Assembly (NCBI GenBank): GCA_000715685.1
Contig: KL569398.1
Location: forward strand, 36,643 to 49,143
From: Streptomyces lilacinus
Lineage (GTDB): Bacteria > Actinomycetota > Actinomycetes > Streptomycetales > Streptomycetaceae
Reading direction: 5' to 3'
DNA: 12,501 nucleotides
The translations under genes were made by a program, and so were the position numbers. The notes beneath the pieces are model-generated. The model saw only the letters and a list, made by a program, of their open reading frames with translations. It searched no databases and was not told the origin of the DNA. Below are positions 1 to 5,489 of the stretch, in pieces; positions within the stretch are counted from its first letter, which is position 1; the number at the start of each line of letters is the position of its first letter.

Positions 1-19
1 AGATGTGTATAAGAGACAG
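1..19 (+). other. Tn5/Nextera mosaic-end adapter (artefact)
   Basis: These bases are the complete 19-base hyperactive Tn5 mosaic end AGATGTGTATAAGAGACAG used in tagmentation libraries. It lies directly against the interior of a carboxylase gene, so it is untrimmed adapter at a contig edge. Read through, it adds the spurious peptide MYKRQ to the start of the carboxylase fragment. Confidence 0.97.
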
Positions 20-580
20 CTGGCGGGCGTGCTGGACATCGAGTCCTCCGAGAAGGCCGCCCGCTTCGTCCAGATGTGCGACGCCTTCAACATCCCGCTG
101 GTGACCCTCGTCGACGTGCCCGGCTTCCTGCCCGGCGTCGACCAGGAGCACGGCGGCGTCATCCGGCACGGCGCCAAGCTGCTGTACGCGTACTGCAACG
201 CCACCGTGCCCCGCATCTCCCTGGTGCTGCGCAAGGCCTACGGCGGCGCCTACATCGTCATGGACTCCCGCTCCATCGGCACGGACCTCGCCCTGGCCTG
301 GCCCACCAACGAGATCGCCGTGATGGGCGCCGAGGGTGCCGCCAACGTCGTCTTCCGCCGGGAGATCGCCGCCTCCGACGACCCGGAGGCCACCCGCCGG
401 GCGCGGATCGACGAGTACCGCGACGAGCTCATGCACCCGTACTACGCGGCGGAGCGCGGCCTCGTGGACGACGTGATCGACCCGGCCCTGACCCGCGCCA
501 CCCTCATCGAGGCGCTCACCATGCTGCGCAACAAGCACGCCGCGCTGCCCGCCCGCAAGCACGGGAACCAGCCGCAGTGA
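20..580 (+). CDS. Acyl-CoA carboxylase beta subunit (carboxyltransferase), 3' part
   Basis: This is the C-terminal 186 residues of a biotin-dependent carboxyltransferase (AccD/PccB family), which moves carboxylate from carboxybiotin to acetyl- or propionyl-CoA. Full-length proteins have about 520-530 residues; the first two thirds are cut off by the adapter at 1-19. Recognisable stretches are GVLDIESSEKAARFV, the VDVPGFLPG..QEHGG loop, GAKLLYAY, and RKAYGGAY, whose Gly-Ala forms the second oxyanion hole. The residue after GGAY (codon 254-256) is Ile. In Streptomyces AccB/PccB this position (422) is known to set acetyl versus propionyl preference, and Ile goes with acetyl-CoA. A SARP gene follows downstream on the same strand. 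I infer malonyl-CoA supply for a polyketide pathway. The family is certain; the pathway is not. Confidence 0.93.
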   Translation: MAGVLDIESSEKAARFVQMCDAFNIPLVTLVDVPGFLPGVDQEHGGVIRHGAKLLYAYCNATVPRISLVLRKAYGGAYIVMDSRSIGTDLALAWPTNEIAVMGAEGAANVVFRREIAASDDPEATRRARIDEYRDELMHPYYAAERGLVDDVIDPALTRATLIEALTMLRNKHAALPARKHGNQPQ

Positions 581-611
581 CGGTGGGTTGAAAGCCGCTT
601 ACCATGCGCAA

Positions 612-638
612 CCCCCCTGCGGCCAGGGCCGCTGGGGG
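612..638 (+). terminator. Hairpin after the carboxylase gene
   Basis: Arms CCCCC-T-GCGGCC (613-624) and GGCCGC-T-GGGGG (627-638) form 11 pairs around one T-T mismatch and a very tight AG loop, 32 bases after the carboxylase stop codon. There is no T tract, as is common for Streptomyces terminators. The role as a terminator is inferred from position. Confidence 0.4.
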
Positions 639-648
639 TACGTACCGC

Positions 649-683
649 CGGTATGGCCCTGACAGAAAAATCGGGCCATACCG
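649..683. promoter_or_regulatory. 11-bp perfect inverted repeat upstream of SARP gene
   Basis: CGGTATGGCCC (649-659) is repeated as its exact reverse complement at 673-683 with a 13-base A-rich spacer. It lies about 200 bases before the SARP start. It may be part of a double terminator or a regulator site; the sequence does not decide between them. Confidence 0.4.
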
Positions 684-741
684 ACGTCACCAAAAGCGGT
701 CAACCAGGGACTCTCTACGGCAAAGCGGACGCACAATAAAA

Positions 742-757
742 TACCTACCGTTAGGTA
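742..757. promoter_or_regulatory. Palindromic operator-like site TACCTA-CCGT-TAGGTA
   Basis: Perfect 6-bp arms flank a CCGT core in the AT-richest part of the SARP upstream region, about 120 bases before the start codon. The arrangement (TACC..ACCG..GGTA) resembles autoregulatory elements bound by gamma-butyrolactone receptor-type TetR proteins, which often control SARP genes. The resemblance is by eye only. Confidence 0.45.
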
Positions 758-877
758 ACATGACACTCTTGGGTCCCCTCGGTAGGAATCCGTACCCGTC
801 GTGCCTACTGTCTGAATCACCCTTTCAGGTGATCGGCGCAGGGGTCATCGGTCGCGCCGGGAACAGGAGTGTGCGCA

Positions 878-1540
878 GTGAGGTTCAACCTCATCGGGCC
901 GTTCGAAATCGTCGCCGACGACGGCAGGACCTACGTACCGAGCACGCCGAAAGTCTGTCAGGCACTGGCACTTCTCCTGACCCGGCCCAACGAGATCGTC
1001 ACGGCCGACGCGCTCATCCAGGAGCTGTGGGGTCAGAAACCGCCGCGAAGTGCCCTGACGACGTTGCAGACGTACATCTACCACGCACGGCGCATGTTCG
1101 TCGGCGAGGAACTCGCCCCGGTGGGGCGGACGTTGCTCGCCACGCGAGCCCCGGGCTACGTCATCCAGGTCGACGACGACGAGGTCGACATCAAGGTCTT
1201 CGAGCGGCTCATCGCCCGTGGCCACGCCGAACTCCAGGACGGCGACCCCGAGTCGGCCGTCATGCACCTCAACCAGGCGCTCGGCCTGTGGCGCGGCCCG
1301 GTGCTCTCGAGCATCCCCTCCGGGGACCTGCTCGCCGGCTCCATCGCCCACCTCGACGAACTGCGGATCCGCGCCCTGGAGCTGCGTATCGAGGGCCAGA
1401 CCCGGCTGGGCCGCCAGCGCGAATCGATCCCCGAGCTGCGACTGCTGGTCCACGCGTACCCGCTCAACGAGTGGTTCCACGGCCAGCTCATCTCCGCCCT
1501 CCACGGCTCGGGCCGCCGCGCCGAGGCGCTGCGTGTATAA
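878..1540 (+). CDS. SARP-family transcriptional activator, N-terminal part (broken by adapter)
   Basis: Streptomyces antibiotic regulatory proteins bind direct repeats near the -35 region and switch on pathway genes. The GTG at 878 is preferred over the in-frame GTG at 869, because GGAG (866-869) sits eight bases before it and SARPs usually open with a VRFxLLGPxE-like segment (here VRFNLIGPFEIV). Residues 1-95 form the OmpR-like winged-helix domain (VCQALALLLTRPNEIVTADALIQ.., ending APGYVIQV). Residues from about 100 form the bacterial transcriptional activation domain (DIKVFERLIARGHAEL.., LRIRALELRIE.., NEWFHGQLISALHGSGR..AEALR). The frame ends at a TAA inside adapter bases 1533-1545, just before the conserved VYQxxRxxLxxELGLEP segment, whose end reappears at 1546. 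The stop is therefore an artefact and the native protein is likely about 280 residues. Confidence 0.9.
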   Translation: MRFNLIGPFEIVADDGRTYVPSTPKVCQALALLLTRPNEIVTADALIQELWGQKPPRSALTTLQTYIYHARRMFVGEELAPVGRTLLATRAPGYVIQVDDDEVDIKVFERLIARGHAELQDGDPESAVMHLNQALGLWRGPVLSSIPSGDLLAGSIAHLDELRIRALELRIEGQTRLGRQRESIPELRLLVHAYPLNEWFHGQLISALHGSGRRAEALRV

Positions 1541-1545
1541 GAGAC
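1533..1545 (+). other. Partial Nextera mosaic end inside SARP gene (artefact)
   Basis: GTGTATAAGAGAC matches 13 consecutive bases of the Tn5 mosaic end. It falls exactly where the SARP reading frame is lost and regained. SARPs normally have about 11 residues between ALR and ELGLEP, so roughly 20 native bases appear to be missing. Confidence 0.88.
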
Positions 1546-1698
1546 GAGCTGGGCCTCGAGCCCTCCCCCGAGCTGCAGCGCCTGCAGCGCGAGGTGCTCA
1601 ACCCGGAGCCGATCGACCTCTCCCCGGCCGGCCCGGGCGGCGCGACGCGCGACGGCCGGGCGGTCACGCCGCTGTGGATGTCGACGCTCACGGGCTGA
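1546..1698 (+). CDS. SARP-family activator, C-terminal fragment
   Basis: This frame encodes ELGLEPSPELQRLQREVLNPEP and a Gly/Arg/Pro-rich tail ending WMSTLTG, 50 residues in all. ELGLEPSPELQxLQ is the conserved end of the SARP activation domain, so this is the rest of the gene that begins at 878, one frame away because of the adapter join. It has no start codon or ribosome binding site of its own and should not be annotated as a separate gene. Joined with the upstream part it gives a normal-sized single-domain-pair SARP. Confidence 0.85.
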   Translation, partial: ELGLEPSPELQRLQREVLNPEPIDLSPAGPGGATRDGRAVTPLWMSTLTG

Positions 1699-2033
1699 GA
1701 TGGCCTAGACCGCAGCGTCGTGACCAGGGCATATGCAAAACGGTCCGGTCGGTTCTTTAATAGAAAACCAACTCAGGCGACTACCGTCGCGCGCACATAC
1801 GACAGCCCCCGGCGCTCCGCATCGCCCCCCGAGCCTTCGGTCGTCGCCGACTGCTCCGGTTTCGATGCGAGCCCTCCGGGGGCCTAGCCAGTTTGCCGAG
1901 ATGGGGGTCACTCGGGCCGATGAACGTCTCCATCGACGGTGCGGCTCTCACCGGTTGTCTGGTGTAATGGCCAGTTTCCTCCTAATTCGTCCAGAGTCAA
2001 GGGCCCTGGATCAGAGGCGCGGCCGAAAACCGA
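1699..2033. other. Non-coding stretch after SARP gene
   Basis: I see no convincing gene here. The long open frames have no codon bias or recognisable protein. The DNA is of mixed composition, with a short AT-rich patch near 1753-1772. It separates the SARP gene from the tRNA terminator. Confidence 0.5.
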
Positions 2034-2068
2034 AAAGCCCAGGTCACGGATACCGTGACCTGGGCTTT
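2034..2068 (-). terminator. Rho-independent terminator of the tRNA-Thr locus
   Basis: A perfect 16-bp stem (2034-2049 with 2053-2068) closes a three-base loop. On the minus strand it is followed by TTTTCGGTTTTCGG. It lies six bases past the tRNA 3' end, in the right orientation for a tRNA read on the minus strand. Confidence 0.85.
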
Positions 2069-2074
2069 CATCGG

Positions 2075-2116
2075 AGCCGCCTTCGGGATTCGAACCCGAG
2101 ACCTACGCATTACGAG
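2075..2116 (-). other. tRNA-Thr(CGU) 3' half; probable integrative-element attachment site
   Basis: On the minus strand the sequence starts in an anticodon loop (C-U-CGU-A-A, 2116-2110). It continues with the 3' anticodon stem UGCGU, variable loop AGGUC, a perfect T arm (UCGGG-UUCGAAU-CCCGA, 2099-2083), acceptor strand AGGCGGC and discriminator U (2075). CGU is a threonine anticodon. The bases before the loop (GGGCC) cannot pair with UGCGU and no D arm or 5' acceptor is present, so this is only a 3' half. Identity starting at the anticodon loop and running to the gene end is the usual core of tyrosine-recombinase att sites. Because the native terminator remains on the lower-coordinate side, element DNA should lie on the higher-coordinate side, from about 2117. 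Confidence 0.82.
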
Positions 2117-2125
2117 GGCCCGCAA

Positions 2126-2158
2126 GATCATGACGAGCGATGCTCGGTGATCATGATC
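2126..2158. repeat. Interrupted inverted repeat beside the att core
   Basis: GATCATGA (2126-2133) pairs with TCATGATC (2151-2158), and CGAGC (2134-2138) with GCTCG (2142-2146), leaving a GAT loop and a four-base bulge. It begins ten bases from the tRNA-derived core and may be an integrase or excisionase site, or a hairpin. Confidence 0.5.
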
Positions 2159-2232
2159 GGTCCTGTTCTACCAGGCCAGAGACTTGTTGGCCGTCCGTGC
2201 ATGACGTCACATCCAATGGGTGCTTCCCCGTC

Positions 2233-2265
2233 CGCTCACGCATCGCTCATGCATCGCTCACGCAC
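2233..2265. repeat. Three tandem 11-bp direct repeats
   Basis: CGCTCACGCAT, CGCTCATGCAT and CGCTCACGCAC follow one another without a gap, each about one helical turn long. They lie 117 bases from the tRNA-derived core on the predicted element side, as arm-type recombinase or excisionase sites do. The repeats are directly visible; the role is inferred. Confidence 0.7.
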
Positions 2266-2362
2266 GGGGGAGGTGCCGGGCGACGGCGTCGGCACCGGGC
2301 CGGGTGTACCGATCCGGGTTCCGTACGGAGGCGTGGCGGGAGCAGGTCAGCAGTATCGGTGG

Positions 2363-2611
2363 TCAGGTGCTGGCAGGGCGGAGCCGGGCAGCAAGGAGCG
2401 CGATGTCGTCCTCGCACATGCTGTTGGTCAGTTGGGTCAGGAGCGTGTCGAGCAGGTCCTCGAGTGAGCCGTCGGCGGACAGCGCCAGCTCGGTGAGGGC
2501 ATGCAAGGAGTCATCGATGTCCACGCCCCGTTGTTCCACGAGGCCGTCGGTGTAGAGCAGCAGCACTGAGCCCGGCTCGATTTCGAACGTTGTCTTCTCG
2601 TAGTCGCCTAG
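2363..2611 (-). pseudogene. GAF-SpoIIE/PP2C phosphatase, C-terminal fragment (82 codons)
   Basis: This minus-strand piece begins LGDYEKTTF, continues GSVLLLYTDGLVEQR and ends with EDDIALLAARLRPAST. TDG and DD are the C-terminal metal-binding aspartates of the PPM/SpoIIE fold. The reading frame enters from the left end of the IS at 2612, so its apparent N-terminus is IS sequence. The matching front part is at 8794-9855, which ends in ..GPPIGTELG. Both pieces contain the codons CTA-GGC at the break, and joining them there gives GTELGDYEK, the normal linker before the LLxYTDGL strand. On its own this piece has no start and no catalytic N-terminal aspartates, so it is inactive. Confidence 0.9.
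2608..2611. repeat. CTAG target-site copy, left end of insertion
   Basis: CTAG abuts the IS left end here, recurs at the IS right end (3704-3707) and recurs at the other phosphatase half (8799-8802). CTAG is a known target duplication of IS427-group IS5 elements. Being palindromic and short, it gives weak evidence alone; the split gene on both sides gives it weight. Confidence 0.75.
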
Positions 2612-2683
2612 GGCCTGTGTGAGGTCGTGATCAATCTCGGGTTCTGGTCCCGTGCGGGGACAGGACCTGGTAGGACGCTGGGT

Positions 2684-3181
2684 GTGACACGTAGGCAACT
2701 CACCGACGAGCAGTGCGAGTTCATTCAGCCGTATCTGCCGATAGGCGAGTACGGTCCGTACCCCGAGCGGCTGCGGGAGCAGTTCGAGGGGGTGATCTGG
2801 CGGTTCCGGTCCAGCGCCCAGTGGCGCGAGATGCCCTCCGAGTTCGGACCGTGGGCGACCGTCTACGGGCGCTTTCGCGTCTGGCGGGACGCCGGGGTCT
2901 TCTCCGCTCTTCTGGAAGGCATGATCGCCGAGGCCGCCCGCCGGGGACAGACGGACTTATCCCTGGTCAGCGTGGACTCCACCACTGCCCGCGCCCACCA
3001 CGACGCGGCCGGGATGCACATCGGCAAGGACGTCATGGAGGCCCTTGAGGAAGCCGCCGCCGAGCAGGAGCAGGCCCGGCAAAAAGGGGCGGCCCGCCAG
3101 AACAGAACGGACAGGACGGCAGGGACGACCCCGAGCAGGAAGAGCGACGGCGTATCCGGCGACGGCGCAAGCTCCGCTTGA
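2684..3181 (+). CDS. IS5-family transposase, first frame (OrfA)
   Basis: This is the N-terminal half of a split DDE transposase. GTG at 2684 gives VTRRQLTDEQCEF, the usual opening of this family. It is followed by the DUF4096-type DNA-binding region (WRFRSSAQWREMPSEFGPWATVYGRFRVW) and VSVDSTTARAHHDAAG, which carries the first catalytic Asp. Past codon 134 the frame loses family similarity (..NRTDRTAGTTPSRKSDG), while the -1 frame takes it up (GPPEQNGQDGRDDPEQEERRRIRRRRK). The change falls at A5G4 (3081-3089), where CAA-AAA-GGG allows a -1 slip. The full transposase is therefore probably made by programmed frameshifting. Confidence 0.9.
   Translation: MTRRQLTDEQCEFIQPYLPIGEYGPYPERLREQFEGVIWRFRSSAQWREMPSEFGPWATVYGRFRVWRDAGVFSALLEGMIAEAARRGQTDLSLVSVDSTTARAHHDAAGMHIGKDVMEALEEAAAEQEQARQKGAARQNRTDRTAGTTPSRKSDGVSGDGASSA
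3081..3089 (+). promoter_or_regulatory. Candidate -1 frameshift site (A5G4)
   Basis: The OrfA frame reads CAA-AAA-GGG over this run. Slipping back one base enters the frame that continues without stop into OrfB. The family-like protein sequence changes frame at this point, which supports a translational slip and not a random mutation. Confidence 0.6.
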
Positions 3182-3684
3182 ACCAAGCCCTGCTCGGCAG
3201 ATCCCGTGGTGGACTGACGAGCGAGATTCATCTCGCCGCTGACCGCAAGTGCCGTCCGCTGTCACTCGTACTGACCGCAGGACAGGCCGCCGACAGCCCG
3301 CAGTTCGTCCCCGTGCTGCAGAAGATACGGGTCCGTCTGCCTGTCGGCCGGCCTCGAACCCGGCCCGACGCTGTCGCCGCGGACAAAGCCTACTCGTCCC
3401 GCGCTAACCGCTCTTACCTGCGGAAACGCAACATCAAGGCAGTCATCCCGGAGAAGAAGGACCAGGCCGCCAACCGGAAGAAGAAAGGCCGCCGGGGCGC
3501 CCGTCCCACATGTCACGACGGTGATCTTTACAAGGAGCGGAACACCGTTGAGCGGCTCATCAACAAGTTGAAGGCATGGCGGGGAATCGCGACTCGATAC
3601 GACAAGACGCCCGAGAGCTACCTCGCTGGCCTCCACCTCCGTGCCTCGATGATCTGGATCAACGACCTCCTGAAGGCAACCTGA
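3178..3684 (+). CDS. IS5-family transposase, second frame (OrfB, catalytic C-terminus)
   Basis: This is the C-terminal half of the split DDE transposase. RGGLTSEIHLAAD and PLSLVLTAGQAADSPQF are typical of the IS5 catalytic core. ADKAYSSRANRSYLRKR carries the second Asp, and ERNTVERLINKLKAWRGIATRYDK carries the catalytic Glu. The TTG at 3178 overlaps the end of OrfA by four bases, but the open frame extends upstream to the A5G4 site with family-like sequence. Production as an OrfA-OrfB fusion is therefore likelier than independent initiation. It ends 19 bases before the right terminal repeat edge. Confidence 0.88.
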   Translation: MNQALLGRSRGGLTSEIHLAADRKCRPLSLVLTAGQAADSPQFVPVLQKIRVRLPVGRPRTRPDAVAADKAYSSRANRSYLRKRNIKAVIPEKKDQAANRKKKGRRGARPTCHDGDLYKERNTVERLINKLKAWRGIATRYDKTPESYLAGLHLRASMIWINDLLKAT

Positions 3685-3850
3685 TCACAACATCACACAG
3701 GCCCTAGGAGCGTTCGTCACGACCGTTCGTGTGCTGTACCGATACTTGTTCCGCCTGCTGACCGTTCGACAGGGCGTTGATCTGGCCCCGCACATGGCAT
3801 GGCCGGACTACTCCATCTGATTAGCACTAGAGGCAAGGAGACGGACGGCC

Positions 3851-4774
3851 ATGGTCGGCGATGCGGTTAATTCTGTCTGTGTAGTGGTGCGACGTCCAGG
3901 CCGAGTGCCGACCAGCGCGGATGCCTCGCCGGAATACCTTCTTCTGCACCGGATGGGCCGAGGTGAGGGCTGGGGTCCCGTTACCGGAGTCCGCCGTCCG
4001 GACGAACCGTTGCTCACGAAAGCCATGGAGGAAGTCGCCGCAGTCACAGGGGTCGGTGGCGCTGAGCCGTTGCCCGTAGACCTGTCCGGACCGCAGGCCC
4101 TGTTCACGCTTGAGGTGCCGGCGGACACGGTGATCAAGCCGGGGCAAGGCTATGACGGGATGGACTGGACATCCGCGCAGCAAGCCCTCCTCCGGTGCGG
4201 GTCGGAGCATCGGGACGCATTGAGCAAGGCGGTTGAGGTGGCCCCCCTTCGATTCACGTTCCGATCTATGGCAAGAGAAGACATTCCAGACTTGATCAAG
4301 TGGCAGCGCGCGCCGCACGTGAGCCGCTGGTGGGCTGACCCTGTGGACCTGGAGGCAGCGGAGCTCAAGTACGGCCCGCGTATCGATGGGAAGAGCCCTA
4401 CACGTATGCACATCACGTTGATCGACGGGCGGCCCGCCGGATTCGTGCAGCACCATCTGGTTCGTGACGAACTCGCCTACAGCGAGGCGGTGGGCCGGCG
4501 CGACGGTGTAGCCATCCACGGCGCCATCGGGCTCCGCGAGTTCACCGGCCGCGGGACTGGCCCACGCTTCATCTGGTCCATGGTGCGACAGGTCGCCCTG
4601 GCTGAACATCAGGAGCAGCGGTATGTCGTGGCTACTCCTCATGTGGAGAACGTCCCTGTGCTGAGGGCCCTGACGAAGGCGGGATTCCTGCACATGGGTG
4701 TGATCAAGGAGGACCACGACGACTTTTACGAAAATCTATGCCTTTTCGACCGTCAGCGCGTCTACGGTCACTGA
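3851..4774 (+). CDS. Nudix-like/GNAT N-acetyltransferase, 307 aa
   Basis: The C-terminal half (about 135-300) is a GNAT domain of the aminoglycoside 6'-/RimJ-like type: LRFTFRSMAREDIPDLIKW, the HVSRWW motif, GLREFTGRGTGPRFI in the acetyl-CoA loop position, and ENVPVLRALTKAGF, the family's ExNxxAxxxYxKxGF element. The N-terminal half resembles a Nudix fold (GWGPVTGVRRPDEPLLTKAM, then EEVAAVTGV), but the Nudix box has Glu where Arg should be and lacks two of its metal-binding Glu residues. It is therefore probably not a hydrolase. AAGGAG at 3835-3840 supports the ATG start. Third-position GC is lower than in its neighbours, which fits horizontal gain. The substrate cannot be told; drug acetylation is possible but unproven. 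Confidence 0.82.
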   Translation: MVGDAVNSVCVVVRRPGRVPTSADASPEYLLLHRMGRGEGWGPVTGVRRPDEPLLTKAMEEVAAVTGVGGAEPLPVDLSGPQALFTLEVPADTVIKPGQGYDGMDWTSAQQALLRCGSEHRDALSKAVEVAPLRFTFRSMAREDIPDLIKWQRAPHVSRWWADPVDLEAAELKYGPRIDGKSPTRMHITLIDGRPAGFVQHHLVRDELAYSEAVGRRDGVAIHGAIGLREFTGRGTGPRFIWSMVRQVALAEHQEQRYVVATPHVENVPVLRALTKAGFLHMGVIKEDHDDFYENLCLFDRQRVYGH

Positions 4775-4929
4775 AGCCGATACTCCTTGATCGTTTCTGA
4801 TTCGGGCCGGTGAGCCAGCCGCGGGAACGAAGTGGGAGCCCAGTCGTCCTCCTCGGAACGTGACACGCGTCGGGCCGCGTCCTCGGCGGTGGGCCCGACC
4901 CGGAACTGGTGGTTGATACACATGCCCAT
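4768..4929 (-). CDS. Possible small protein, 53 aa, antisense to gene ends
   Basis: A minus-strand frame from ATG 4929 to a TGA at 4768 has consistent G/C third positions over most of its length. It encodes a charged peptide (MGMCINHQFRVGP, then DWAPTSFPRLAHRPE, ending EYRLQ). It overlaps the end of the acetyltransferase gene by seven bases and antisense-overlaps the start of the HMA-like frame. There is no clear ribosome binding site, and an in-frame stop lies a little upstream of the ATG. I do not recognise it. It may be a gene remnant or chance. Confidence 0.25.
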   Translation of the reverse strand: MGMCINHQFRVGPTAEDAARRVSRSEEDDWAPTSFPRLAHRPESETIKEYRLQ

Positions 4930-5471
4930 GCTCGCGGAGCCGTCGATCGCCGGGACTGCCTCATGGCTATCCGCCCCTCAGGGACCGTTGCGGCCGTGTT
5001 CTGTCATCCCGGGCCGCCAACGCTGGGAGGTCACGGGTCTCCGCGGCAGACCTGTCCTGGCGCGGTGGGTTGAGACAGAGCTTGAGCAAGTACCAGGTAT
5101 CGAGAAGGTCCACGCGAACCCCGTCACCGGCCGAGTGTTGCTCCGGCACGACCGGACCATCAGCCCTGGGCATGCGGCCCGATGGTTGCGCAGGGTGCTC
5201 AGCCAGTCCGTGGCGATGCTGCGCGCGGCAAAGTCACCCGGCCCGCGCCCGACTGCCACGCGGGAAGAGAGGCGCGTCCTCGGGATGCGCCGTCCGTGCG
5301 CCGAATCCCCAAGCAGAACCGGCCAACCGCGGCGTGGGACCACGGGCCGGCGCGTCCCGACGCTGATTATGGCTGGTGGCGCTGCCCTGGCAGTTGGCCT
5401 GGGCGGCGCGACGTTTTGCGCGAGGTTGCTGGCCCGCCCGCTGGTCAGCCTGGGGCTCGCTGCCATGGCGA
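4922..5471 (+). CDS. HMA-like N-terminal part of ABC transporter (broken by adapter)
   Basis: From about residue 30 the protein reads GRQRWEVTGLRGRP, VETELEQVPGIEKV, NPVTGRVLLRHD. This is the beta-alpha-beta pattern of heavy-metal-associated domains, with PGIEKV and NPVTGRVLV-like strands, but the metal-binding CxxC is replaced by RGRP. Such domains occur at the N-terminus of actinobacterial CtpI-like ATPases and related transporters. A basic linker follows, then a membrane segment (LIMAGGAALAVGLGGATF). Translation runs into adapter at 5472 and the ABC exporter body continues in another frame, so this is most likely the front of the same gene. The start is uncertain: ATG 4922 or 4928, with only a weak GGTGG before them. 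Confidence 0.62.
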
Positions 5472-5488
5472 ATGTGTATAAGAGACAG
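5472..5488 (+). other. Nextera mosaic end inside transporter gene (artefact)
   Basis: ATGTGTATAAGAGACAG matches the last 17 bases of the 19-base mosaic end. It separates the HMA-like frame from the ABC frame and yields adapter peptides (VYKRQ or CIRDS) in both. An unknown length of native sequence is missing here. Confidence 0.95.
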
Positions 5489-5489
5489 C

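Larger units (their letters stand above)
2612..3703 (+). mobile_element. IS5-family (IS427-like) insertion sequence, 1092 bp, complete
   Basis: The terminal inverted repeats match at 20 of 22 positions. The left end starts GGCCTGTGTGAGGTCGTG; the inverted right end starts GGCCTGTGTGATGTTGTG. The first eleven bases are identical. Both ends abut CTAG. The transposase is encoded in two overlapping frames, as in the IS427 group. Both frames are open and DDE residues are present, so the copy may be functional. Confidence 0.92.

Noticed and set aside
604..1698. Open frame of 364 codons over the SARP region
   Set aside because: It is a shadow frame through the SARP gene that only becomes genuine after 1546, because the adapter join changes frame. 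The upstream Arg/Pro-rich part has no family pattern.
2075..2160. Complete tRNA gene
   Set aside because: The bases before the anticodon loop cannot form the anticodon stem, and no D arm or 5' acceptor strand exists.
1733..2467. Open frame of 244 codons on the plus strand
   Set aside because: It runs through the tRNA fragment, its terminator and antisense to the phosphatase fragment, with no codon bias or domain.
3708..3850. Front half of the phosphatase expected right of the IS
   Set aside because: The minus-strand frame continuing from CTAG meets a stop within a few codons and shows no phosphatase sequence; the real partner is at 8794-9855.
4914..4924. Possible fourth adapter remnant (ATACACAT)
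   Set aside because: Only eight bases match the reverse complement of the mosaic end and no gene is clearly broken there; chance is a sufficient explanation.
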